Made by a program: the position numbers and the translations under genes. Under the pieces are notes generated by a model that searched no databases, had not been told where the DNA came from, and saw only the letters and a program-made list of their open reading frames with translations. This document shows positions 47,700 to 58,752 of a stretch of DNA of 64,000 nt, in pieces. Origin of the DNA: Cryptomeria japonica (taxonomy: Eukaryota; Streptophyta; Pinopsida; Cupressales; Cupressaceae); contig NC_081406.1 of assembly GCF_030272615.1 (NCBI RefSeq), positions 462,982,072-463,046,071 on the forward strand. The letters run 5' to 3'. How positions within the stretch are numbered: position 1 is the stretch's first letter; the number at the start of each line of letters is the position of its first letter.

Positions 47700-49100
47700 A
47701 AATCAGCTACTATTTGTGGCTAGGGCAAATCCTAAGTCTAGTGATGGGTGTGGAACTAAGAGCATCACACATTCTGAGGAGTGGAGTTTCTTCCAGTTTT
47801 CTTTAGTCTATCTATGCCCAATCCACAATAAATAAACACTTACATCATGGATCTGCAATAAAGTTTTGTCTTCTCCATTTTGATTAGTTTCAGATGAGAT
47901 GTAAATAGTAGCAATAGTCTTCAACAAATCAAATCTTTTAACAGACTCAAACAACATTATGGTTTAGTACTATTTATCCTTTTAATGAAAGTAAACATTG
48001 TGACCAAAATAAAATAGACTTATACAAGTGATAAGAGACACTAAACTTGAGGACTGCAGTGGATGTTGGTGTCAAGTCTTGGTTTTCTTTTGACTTTATC
48101 TTTTGGTCACATGTCTTTTAGCTTTTTTGGGATGTCTCTGACTAGAGGCTCTATCTCCAGGATGTCTTTGACTAGAAAGGTGAGGATGGGATATGTTCAC
48201 CTATTGTTTTGTTGTCTGTGGATTGTCTCTTAGTAATGTATGACTTGTCCAAGGATATGAGGACACTATGAGTCTAGTATGAACTGGGGCATTCCTTGTT
48301 TGTGACTATTTGATCTCCATGCAAATGGGTACAATGAATTTCTGGGTCGAACCTATACCTCGATTGTCATAACCTATTTGCCATAATAAAGATCAATGAT
48401 GATAAAGCACAAGAATATTTTTCACTTCCATATCTTCTATCTTCCATCCCCCTTTCGTGATTGACCTCCATCATCCTTCCAGATTTCATGTAGCCCGTTA
48501 TCACATGATTGGGAAAAATGACATGCCAAAACTATTTGCATTTCATGTAGATTGCACCTGCATTACCACATATTAGTGTTTCATACATACATATAGATAT
48601 CACAATCGCACTGTGTTTTGCATATATCATTAGTTAGTATATGCATTCTCATATAAAACATAAAATGCCAAAATAATAACACAACACATGTTAGCACATT
48701 TTATATTCTCATCATGTAAATAATTATTCGCATTATCATATTCATCTGCATTTCATACATTCATATTTGTATAACATATAAAACATAAAAGAACAAAAAA
48801 TATTGCATTTCATAATGTATATATATCTGCATTCCTATCATAATTAAACATCATAGATACATGTATCTTATACGCATTCATACATCATAGAATCATAAAT
48901 TTTATTAACACATACAAACATGCATCACATAGAAGCAACATCACATAGGTACATATGCATATAGCTATCGAAAGGATGAATCATCTCATATATATATCTA
49001 AAAAATCATAAGTGTCATGATTCAATGATGTCAAAATCATATGGCTACAATCACTCGAAGGTATTTACATCATCATACAAAAATGGTACAAAAACTAATA
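47700..49100. other. Gypsy 3' region and unclassified spacer
   Basis: No gene. 48200-48440 is the inverted partner of 50985-51225. 48530-49000 is rich in degenerate GCATTTCATACATTCATA-like units. The spacer ends near the short open minus-strand segment after the inverted LTR. Confidence 0.5.
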
Positions 49101-51225
49101 CTTAGGGATCCATTTAAGACTATGATAAACTCCCTCCCTCAGAGCCAACTGACCTCGACGGAGTCTGAGCCTTGGAAATCACCGCACTAGAATCATCTCT
49201 CATGCCCCGTCTATCTAGTGGTGGTGGAGGACCCATGAACCCACCACTCGATGCCTATCTCCTATCTCTCCCTCCAATGGTCGTGCAAAATAGGTATGGT
49301 GAAAAGTGGATAATGGAAACAATAATATTGAAATAATAAATGAATTCAACCACAAAACCCTAGCCTAACAACAAAAAACATCCACCATAACATATGAAGA
49401 TTATCTAAGACAATGCAAACCAATAAAATAAAAAAGATTATACCATCACATGTCCACTAGGGTTTGAATCTCCATTCTTCCTATCTCCATTAATCTTGCT
49501 TGATATATTTTCTCTTAGATTTTATGTGTGCACAAGAGCTCAACAAAGAACGGAAATGTGGTTGATAGCTTGATCGCATAAGATTGATCAGAATGCTCCC
49601 TAGATGAATATAATGATTAGGGTTGATAATGGAGGGGAGTATCCTCCTATATAGATGACACTATAGGAATTGGAGGGATAAGATTAAGAGGTGTAAAGAT
49701 AAATGGTCGGCTAGGATTAAAGGGCAGGTAGAAGAAATAATTAAATAATAAAGGGGGTAGTTAGTGTAGGAATTAAGAGATGAATGCCATGTGTCATGGG
49801 TAGAAAAGTCTAATGAATTAATTAAATATTTATTTATTTAATAGAGGAAGTGGGATCAATTAAATAAATAAAATATTTATTTAATTTAGGAAAAAGATAA
49901 TTTAAAAAAATAAAATTATTTATTTAAATGTGGAAAAAGGCTTAGAAGAGGATTAATGAATTAATTAATTAAATAAATATTTATTTAATTAATATAAGAC
50001 TTAGGATAAAATAATTAAATAAATAAAAATATTTATTTAATAAGACATGACAATTTTAGGTGTCTTCATTTTGCCCCTCTTTGAGACAATGTATCTTGTC
50101 ACGTTGGCTAAAAGAAGATATGATAAACTGATACAAAGTTTCCCCATGATGAGAATGATATGCCACCTTGAGAGATTGGATGAATATGTTTGAAAAGATC
50201 GCAGACAATCTCTTGATAATAAAGAAAGGCTAGAAAGGACTGACAAGATAGGATAGAGTGACATAGTCACGAGATAAAGAAGACTAATGCAAGACACTAG
50301 GGATAGGGTAGCCTATAAGATAGACTACGAGGGAAAACATCCCCATTGGCATCCACATGCCTAAGAGATCAAAGTGCAGAGAGAGTAAAGAGAAGAGAAG
50401 TCAGGAAAGATGACATTGGTGCACAGATTCAACCGTGTTCGCCGATATTAGAGGCCAGCAAATGTAGGAGAGCCAGTGAGTACCAAAAAACCTCCTTGTA
50501 CTTTGGTGTATTAATTGTTGTCATAAATGCATGTTAGGTAGGGATAGAAAATTTCAAGCAGGGGGAAAAAAATTTTAAGGTGCGTATGTTGGTGCCAGGC
50601 ACGTGTGGGAAGGATAGGTGCATCTATTTCTAGTTTAAACGCATCTATGATTTCAAAGATGTTTGTGCCAGATGCAAGCGTGTCTATATTGAGAAGGTGC
50701 GCTTATGCAAGATAGAGTCACGTCTGTGTGTTTTAGGTGTGTGTGTGTAGGGAAGGCACATTTGTGTATGTTTAAAGCGTGTTTACGTCTTCAAGGTCAA
50801 ATCAACAGTTCTGTGATAAACATATGATGTTGATTCGATAAGCTGTTGAGAGGATACACTCAAATAGGTCCTCTAGGGAAGACAAGGATAACAAATAGGG
50901 TTGGGAAAAATTCTATGATAGGACATACGTTGCCAATCAGGAAACTACTCCAGAAGATACACTCAAGCAGAGGCCCTAGAATAGGATAGAGATTCTTGTG
51001 CTTTATCATCATTGAGATTTATTATGGAAAATAGGTTATGACAATCCAAATATAGGTTTGACCCAGAAAGTCATTGTACCTATTTGTATGGAGATCAGAG
51101 AGTTGCAACCAAGGAATGCCCCAGTTCATACTAGACTCACTATGTCCTCATATCCTTAGACATGTCATAGAATTACTAAGAGACAATCCACAAAAAACAA
51201 AACAATAGATGAACATCAAAAGCAC
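49100..51225 (-). mobile_element. Inverted Gypsy fragment with LTR
   Basis: On the minus strand it reads: the 3' part of the internal region (51225-50069), PPT-like AAAGAGGGGCAAAA, LTR (50068-49291), decayed PBS and a short open segment reading MGPPPPLDRRGMRDD near 49240-49190. It is the same family as the plus-strand element at 39985 but in opposite orientation. Internal sequence on both sides of one LTR suggests recombination between elements. Confidence 0.7.
49291..50068 (-). repeat. Inverted Gypsy LTR (778 bp)
   Basis: On the minus strand it begins TGAAGACACCTAAAATTGTC and ends CACCATACCTA. It is collinear with 39985-40729 over TTATTTATTTAAT tracts, a GACACATGGCATTCATCTC block and the CTATATAG box. 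Confidence 0.85.
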
Positions 51226-52470
51226 TTAGATACCTAGAGGCATGCTCAAAATTTGGACACAAGAAAACCCCGTTCAAATTTATGGGCAATACATAGAAGC
51301 AAACTCATTATATGCCTATAGAACATGATATAAACATACATTCCAATCCTTGACAGACATCATCATTATAGACCCCATCCATATGAACGTGTTTATGATC
51401 AATACCATTCATACATGCATTATCCTCATCCTCCACACGGTGGCTCAGGCATGGGATATGGTTCAAGAATTCGATGTCGACCCAAAAAAAATTTGGAACA
51501 ACAGATCAAGGACTTACAAAAGAAGATGGAGGACATCAATACACCAAAACCAACAAAAGAAGCATACTTGATGAGATTGTTTCCATAAAGCTTAGGTGAA
51601 CAAACATACTTGCAAACAAGGAATGCTCCAGTTCATACTAGACTCACAGTGTCATCATATCCTTGGACAGGTCACAGCATTACTAAGAGACAAACCGCAG
51701 ACAACAAAACAATAGGTGAACAAGAAAAGCACTTGCATACCCAGAGGCAGCTCAAAATTTGGACACAAGAAAACCCCATGTCAAATTTGGGGGCAATACA
51801 CAAAAGCAAACTCATGATATGCCTATAGAACATGGTATAAACAAACATTCCAATCCTCATTATGGCCCTATATTAGAAGGTCCCTACACACATCATCATT
51901 ATAGACCCCCTACATATGAGCATGTTTATGATCAATATGATTTATACATGCAATATCCTCATCCTCCACGTGGTGGCTCAGGCATGGGATATGGTCCAAG
52001 AAGTCAATATCAACCCAAAAACAATTTGGAACAATAGATCAAGGACTTACAAAAGAATACGGAGGACATCAATACACCAAAACCAGTAGAAGAAACATAC
52101 TTGATGAGATTGTTTCCACAAAGCTTAGGTGAACAAGCTATGGAATGGTTCTACCAACTTCCACTTAGAATTAAGTCATGGGGTGACTTAGCAGAGGCAT
52201 TTATCCAACATTTATCATATAACATAGAGACAAATATATTAGTTTCCACTTTGTGCAATACCAAACATAAAGACGGGGAGTCATTTTCATCATTCTTTCA
52301 AAGATAGAGGAATTTAGCCAGCAGATGCTCTTGCAAAAGTCCACAAAAACAAGTGGTAGAGATGTTTACACATAATGTCAACAGATAAATTGGTTATGAC
52401 TTGAGGAAAGCTTGTTTGTCCACTTTTAAGGAATTCATTGAGAGAGGCTTAGCAAAAAAGAACGTCTTAA
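51104..52470 (+). pseudogene. Rearranged, tandemly duplicated Gypsy gag pieces
   Basis: Two copies with a 507-base offset (start marks at 51104 and 51611, GCACTTRSATAC at 51222 and 51729) repeat a block matching 43650-43980. Each begins with ~115 bases that are the inverse of 48200-48330, fused to gag. The second copy runs on through the Gag core (AMEWFYQLPLRIKSWGDLA near 52140-52200, LRKACLSTFKE near 52400). It lacks about 160 bases that the first gag has near 43975-44135. Stops occur. A LINE truncates it at about 52472. Confidence 0.75.
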
Positions 52471-52474
52471 TTTG

Positions 52475-53652
52475 AGCAGGAGTTCTAGATCGGCGTCAGG
52501 ACAACATGAGGTAGATGACTCAGAGATTCCTGCAGATGGAGGGGGTTCAGATACTAAGGATCCCAATGATCCCTTAGATTTGGGGGACCCAGGGGAAGGA
52601 ACAACACCATGTGAAAAGAGGCTAGCAGATGAGAGCAGGAAAGGGTAGGTTCAAACTTCAAAAATAGAAGATGACAACTCAGAAGGAGACCAAGGACACC
52701 AAGCAACTAGGGGTTCGAAGAACATGGTGGAGGGCAAAGATCATCTAGAAAAGCATCTTTCATCAACGGATGTTAAGGGGGGACCCAATTTGAATGGACA
52801 GACATGTAAGTGGACCTCTATGTTTGGGGTTAAACCTAAAGGTAAGTCCTCATCACCTCCTATTAAAAACACCTCGAATGTGTCTAAGGGCAAGTTTTCT
52901 ATCATTGTTCCAGATCAAATCATAGACCAAAACATTGCTAGAATGGAAAATAAATTGATCGGTAATTTTTTGGGGTCTAGACCTAATATAGAAATAGTTT
53001 GTGGATTTGTCAAAAGAAAGTGGATCTTGAAAGGTTAGGTTGAGGTGGTAGCAATGAACAAAGGCTATCTATCCTTTTCTTTTTCTTGCGATGAGGATAG
53101 AAGAAACATTCTCTATAGTGGGTCTTGGGCAATATGCAAATACATCATGTACATCCACAAGTGGCACCCTAAAGTGGCAAAAGGGAAGAATTTATTGATC
53201 TAAGTCCCGATGTGGGTCAAGCTCCTTGGGCTTCCAATGGAATTCTGGGAGGAAGGTGTTTTTGCAAGAATAGCCAATACCTTTGGGGAGCTTATCACTA
53301 TTGACCAGATCACGACATTAAGAAGAAGGCTGATTTATGCTAGGATTTGTGTTGGAGTTGGACCTGACCCGAATATGCTAGAAGAAATAGAGATATAATC
53401 TAAACTGGGGAAGTGGAAGCAGAATATTGTTTTTGAAACTATCCCCTTTGCTTTTTTTCATTGTAAAAAAGTTGGACATTGGGCTAAAAAATGTCCAAGT
53501 ATCGAGGGTAAACCCTACCTCCAAACTAAGGTTTGGAAAAAAGTGGATAAGCCTCTAAAAGCCTTGGAGTCCAATGAACCGGATCAGGAGAAACAATCTT
53601 AGATTGGATGGGTGGAGGAAGAAATCACCAGTGAAGTAGGGAATGAACTAAA
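52475..53652 (+). pseudogene. LINE ORF1, N-terminal part
   Basis: An acidic low-complexity start is followed by a DUF4283-like region at about 52990-53395 (VCGFVKRKW, then MWVKLLGLPMEFW, with a basic RRLIYARICV end). A zinc-knuckle segment follows at about 53450-53500 (FHCKKVGHWAKKC), whose first Cys is Phe. In plant L1 elements this protein binds the element RNA. Stops at about 52646, 53036, 53201, 53396 and 53600 kill it. It continues at 58138 after the inserted Copia. Confidence 0.82.
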
Positions 53653-54848
53653 TGATAGTTCTGATAATTAATATTAAGTACAGATGCCAAGATAAGAAGA
53701 TGAGAGGGGGGGGTGAATCATACAAACTTAATCCTCCATAAAAATAAGAGATTCAACCTCGGTAACATATACTTCAGTAATATAACCAAAATAGCTAAAC
53801 ATACAAACTCAAAAGCATATAAACATTATAAAACTCATAACACCAGATTTAATGTGGAAACCCAAATAGAGAAAAACCACTGTGGGATTTCGGACCCACT
53901 AAGAAATATACTCTTCTAGAGTATGCTCGGTTAAAAGCAAATCATGTTAAAGATTACAAACACATTGCTAAATGTGACCCGGTTAAGGGATTTCCCTCAG
54001 ATCTGTTAGGATCTTCACCTTGTTAGAAGTGACCTTGTTAAAGGATTTCAAACACTCAATCAGAATGTCACCTTGCTAGAGGGTTTTACAAATAAGACTG
54101 TTAAGTCTGCTTGGTTAAGAGATTCTCTATCACTTTACAAAATAACAGTAATAAAAATCTATCTGCAACTTCACATCTAAAATGCTAAAGCAGATTCTTA
54201 TTTTCTCAATACAATAGGACTTATCTTGTCCATCTACTGGGCTCTATACTCTGTTATTCAGAACAGGTCTTCAAGCTTCTGTGCTCGGTAATCACTATGT
54301 AGCATCCATGTGCATACACTTGCCCACATACATTGTTTATCAACAGTTCATTATTTATAAGCAATTTTCCAACCGCTTAATCTCCTTGATCACATTTCCC
54401 ATGATCAATCATAGCCATCAGATCTTCAAACATGACTAGGTTCAATTTATCCTTCGATCTGAAAATGTTTTACCCCGCCTTGGAACTTGCATACATTTCT
54501 TGGAACTTGTGCTAGGTTATTGCAGTTCAATCTGAGCTGTAGATCTTCCTGCCAATTTTCCTTTGCCATAGATTCTTTAACAAACTTCATTCACAACATA
54601 CGAATCATTTAATCATAACCATCTCATCAGCTTCCTTCATTAAATAATACTTTTATTCATTCAATGCATTCTGTTATTACTCGGTTGCAACTTGGTAAAT
54701 ACTAAACTTCACTTGGTAGACATTCTGCCTTCATTAACCGATAGCGATAACCTTAGGGTTTACCGACTAGGTTCCTTAGGGTTTACTGACTAGGTTCTTT
54801 AGGGTTTACCGACTAGTTTCTATGCTCAGTAACATAGTATAGTATCAA
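53653..54848 (-). repeat. Copia 3' LTR, lacking its start
   Basis: It ends AGAACTATCA on the minus strand at 53653, as does the plus-strand LTR at 62532. It holds a G9 run (53706-53714), TTTACCGACTAG repeats (54755-54820) and the TTGTTA-GGATTT units. It is joined to integrase sequence at about 54848. Confidence 0.88.
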
Positions 54849-57073
54849 TAATGTGAACATAGCATAGTTCCATTTCTATCATCTTTGTGAACATAGCATC
54901 TACTTCCAAAGATTTTAAAATAACTTACATTAGGTTTCTTGTCATACCAGATTTCATATGGTGTCTTCAAAGATCCTTTCTTCAGTTGTACTCGATTCAG
55001 GGTGTAAACTGTTGTGCTTATTGCTTCTCTCCAAAATGTTTGTGACACTTTCTTTTCAATCATCAAGGTTCTAGCACAATCTACAATAGATCTATTTCTT
55101 CTCTCAACAATTCCATTTTGTTGTGGAGTTCTCGGTGCAGAGACTTGTCTTTTTATACCATGATCATTGCAGAATAAGTTGAACTCATCAGATGTGAACT
55201 CTCCTCCTCTGTCTGATCTAATACATTTTAGTTGTCTTCCTATTTCATTTTCAACTCTTTCCTTGTACCATTTAAACATTTGAAAAGCTTCTGAGTTTTC
55301 TTTTAAAAACATAACTAACATCATCCTTGAGTAATCATCCACAAATAATATGAAATATTTATCACCATAGTAACTTTGAACTTTCATAGGACCACAAAGA
55401 TCAGTGTGCACAAGATCTAAAATTCCCTTAGAAGTGTAGGACTTACTTGTAAAGCTTGATCTTGTCATTTTACCCATTTGGCATCCTTGACACATAGCAT
55501 TCTCAGGTTTTTCCAAACTCGATAGACCTCTTACTTGGTGCTTCTTACTTTTTTTTATCAGATTATCAAAATTTACATGACAAAACCTTTTATGCCATAA
55601 CCAGGTATCATCTATCTTTGCATACAAACAATTGTTCTGAGTTGAGTCAAGGTGAAATGTGTTACTTTTTGTTTTTGTCCTGGTAGTAGCTAACTTTCCA
55701 TGCTTGTCATGAACTTTGACAATTCCTTTGTGAAATTCTATTCGGTAACCTGTGTTGTTTAGTTGTGCTACACTCAAAAAATTGTATTTCAAACCTTCAA
55801 CCCAATAAACATCATTGCATTTTGCATTGTCAAGAAGTGTTATAGATCCTTTACCTTTTATCAGACATGGTGCATCATTACCAAATCTTACATAGCCTCC
55901 ATCATAATCTTCTAACATAACAAACTTGTGTTTACCACCTATCATGTGATGTGAACATCCACTATCTATGATCCAAGAATCATTAGTATTAATGTGAGAT
56001 ATTAGGGATTTTTCTTCATACCTTTCTTCATCCAATCCATCTTTGATAGCCACATAAACTACTTCCTCTAGATCAGTTTCATCTGATTTATCATCATTGG
56101 ATTCCTCATCAGCTATTAGGCATGACTTTCTATCTCTACTCCTAAAATCTCGGTGTCCTCTATAATGATTATCTTTCTGTCTGTCATCTCGGTAATCTCT
56201 CTTTTTAGTAGATTCTTTGTCAGGGCAGTTAGAAGCCATATGTCCTATCTTATCACAATTGAAACATTTCAAAGGTAGTTTTCCTTTATACTTACCTTTG
56301 CCTCTCGGTAACCTTCTGGCTAATAGTTGTTCAAATTCTTCTTGCTTTCTGACTTCCTCATATAGTTTATGTACTTCTTCCATGTTCTTGCGAAATCTTT
56401 CACTTGCTCCACTGTGATCCCCTTTAGTGTACTTACTCATTCTATCATTGTAATCATCAGATTCACCAATATGAAAAGAACTAAATGCATATTCAACTTT
56501 ATTTACCAAAGACCCACTCTTATCAAAATTACTTAACTCAAATGCATGTAGCTTACCAATAGTAGCATCCAAAGAAACTGGCATTTTGGGTAAAGACCTC
56601 AATTCATTGATTGCAAAGACTTGGATTGCATAAGCTAGTATAAGGGTTCTTAACAACTTACTTGTTATATCCTTTTCTTCAATAGTTCCACCTACTCCTT
56701 TGATTTGATTGACAATCTCCTTTAGTCTTGTACTGTACTAGGTTATGTTCTCACCTTCATTCATCCTCATAGATTCAAGTTTTCCTCTTAGACTATCCAC
56801 TTTTTCTCTTTGAACATGTTCATCACTGCCATACATAGATATGAGCTTGTCCCACATTGCCTTTGCATCATTGCAGCCTTCTAGATCATTAAACTCTGAG
56901 CTAGTCAATGCAGAAGTTATTTCAATCATTGCTTGGATATGTTCTTGCTTTGCCTTTATCTCTTCCATTGTCAATGGATAGGTGCTCGGTGTAATGAAAT
57001 CATTCTCCATATAATATACAACATATTCTCCAACTCCTAATAGATTTTTTGTCACTTTACAAAATAACAGCAA
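54845..57073 (-). pseudogene. Copia gag-protease-integrase, internally deleted
   Basis: On the minus strand one frame runs from about 57041 (GVGEYVVYYMENDF) to 54845, broken only by a TAG at about 56738 (NIT*Y). It contains the Gag zinc knuckle CFNCDKIGHMASNC (about 56265-56220), a basic Arg/Asp-rich segment, the protease site DSGCSHHM (about 55965-55940), pre-integrase HKRFCHVNF (about 55590) and the integrase core (LVHTDLCGP near 55410, RSDRGGEFTS near 55200, PQQNGIVERRNRS near 55120). Reading stops shortly after RCYVHKDDRNG, where RT should follow later. This is the best-kept coding stretch in the window. It lacks its Gag start, RT and RNase H, so it cannot move alone. Confidence 0.9.
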
Positions 57074-58137
57074 TAAAAATCTATCTGCAACTTCACATCT
57101 AAAATGCTAAAGCAGATTCTTATTTTCTCAATACAATAGGACTTATCTTGTCCATCTGCAAGGCTCTATACTCTGTTATTCAAAACAGGTCTTCAAGCTT
57201 CTGTGCTCGATAATCACTATGTAGCATCCTTGTGCATACACTTGCCCACATACATTGTTTATCAACAGTTCATTATTTATAAGCAATTTTCCAACCGCTT
57301 AATCTCCTTGATCACATTTCCCATGATCAATCATAGCCATCAGATCTTCAAACTTGACTAGGTTCAATGTATCCTTCGATTTGAAAATGTTTTACTCCGC
57401 CTTGGAACTTGCATACATTTCTTGGAACTTGTGGTAGGGTATTGCAGTTCAATCTGAGCTGTAGATCTTCCTACCAATTTTCCTTTGCCATAGATTCTTT
57501 AACAAACTTCATTCACGGCATACCAATCATTTAATCATAACCATCTCATCAGCTTCCTTCATTAAATCATGCTTTTATTCATTCAATGCATTCTGTTATT
57601 ACTCGGTTGCAACTCGGTAAATACTAAACTTCACTAAGTAGACATTTTGCCTTCATTAATTGATAGCGATAACCTTAGGGTTTACTGACTAGGTTCCATA
57701 GGGTTTACCGACTACATTCCTCAGGGTTTACCGACTAGGTTCTTGAGGGTTTACTAACTAGGTTCTTTGCTTGGTAACATAGTATAGTATCAACCCTACA
57801 ATCAACAACATATGTAGGATATCAAAACAATCAAAACATCATGATCTCATCATTGTCTAACTTGGTAATAGTTGCCCATTGAATAAATTATTCCTCCCCT
57901 TATTCATCACATTCTTTCTGTGTTTTTTACCGACATCTTTATACTCATCAAATCATACTTCTTAAGATATGGCAACATCATATTGAATTATAAAATCAAT
58001 TTCTTGACATCAATGACAAAATAATAATATTAAGACAGTAAACATCCTTAATCAGTTATATCCATAATCATCAACAACCTTCTCAATATCCTTATTGAAA
58101 TGCCAACAATCTCCCTTTGTCTATTATAATGCCAACA
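57042..58137 (-). repeat. Copia 5' LTR, lacking its end
   Basis: On the minus strand it starts TGTTGGCATTATAATAGAC at 58137, and an inner TGTTGGCATTTC start-like motif lies 29 bases in (58108). It carries TTTACCGACTA repeats (57680-57760). It joins gag at 57041/57042 through an ATCT microhomology. Confidence 0.88.
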
Positions 58138-58752
58138 CTGAAGATTCAGATGTTGGAACCAAGTGATAAGGACTCAGAGCATAAAGAAAGAGACAACATT
58201 CAACAAGAGGATCTGGAAGAGGACAAGACAGAGTTAGTCTTAGATAAAAGTGAGAGTAAAGTAGATCAAAAGCCCTCAGATAACAAAGAGGAAGGAGATA
58301 ACTTTAACCTTGTTGCAAGATCTCATGATCCAGATAAAGAATTAGACTGGCTTGAGGAAGCTCAACCTAATAACATCCTAGGCCAAGGGCTATAAGAAAT
58401 CTCATTAGCTACCGCAACAAAAGTAAAGCTGGCCTTTTTGGAGGAACAAGATCCAAAATGGGGAGATGAGGAAGACATCAAAAAGGCACTGGGGAAGAAT
58501 GAAACAAAGCAGGAGGATGAAGAAGCAACAAAGGACAAAAGTAAGAATAAGCAAAAAAAAAAGAATAATAATAACCTAATCAATAGTATGCTAACTAGAA
58601 ACACCAAGAGCGGGCTTGGGGATGTGGGACTGCAACACACTTCTCCAAGACGACATTCAAATGCCAAGAAAAGATCAATGGAAACAATCAAGAATATAGC
58701 AGATGGTACCCAAAGAACCATCTTTGAGGTAGGTATTTCCAAAAACCCATGA
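58138..58752 (+). pseudogene. LINE ORF1, C-terminal part
   Basis: It continues the ORF1 frame after the inserted Copia, as a highly charged Glu/Asp/Lys-rich tail (EHKERDNIQQEDLEEDK) with a TAA at 58393. It ends in TGA at 58750-58752, overlapping the ORF2 start by ATGA. A charged, disordered C-terminus is usual for this protein. Confidence 0.75.

Larger units (their letters stand above)
39985..48440 (+). mobile_element. Ty3/Gypsy element (Tat-like), internally deleted
   Basis: The order is 5' LTR (39985-40729), PBS, ~2.3-kb leader, gag (43028-45315), protease region (to about 46100), an unassigned stretch, integrase C-terminal trace (about 46880-47130), A-rich repeats and 3' untranslated region. 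RT, RNase H and the integrase core are missing. The long leader, CEYHKRKGHKTGNC knuckle, protease DGGSG and GRPW-like ILGCPWIH follow the Tat/Ogre branch as I know it. The 3' end is not clear: no same-orientation 3' LTR is present, and an inverted LTR lies at 49291-50068. Confidence 0.8.
53653..58137 (-). mobile_element. Copia deletion derivative inserted in LINE ORF1
   Basis: It is flanked by CTAAA (53648-53652) and CTGAA (58138-58142), a target duplication with one change. On the minus strand: LTR 5' part (58137-57042), gag from its middle, protease, integrase (to 54849), then LTR 3' part (54848-53653). Missing are the 3' ~410 bases of the first LTR with PBS and gag start, all RT and RNase H, and the 5' ~310 bases of the second LTR. 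It is the same family as the plus-strand element at 61027. Confidence 0.9.

Noticed and set aside
39985-50068. The two Gypsy LTRs as the two ends of one intact element
   Set aside because: They are in opposite orientation, so they cannot be the paired LTRs of one insertion without inversion.
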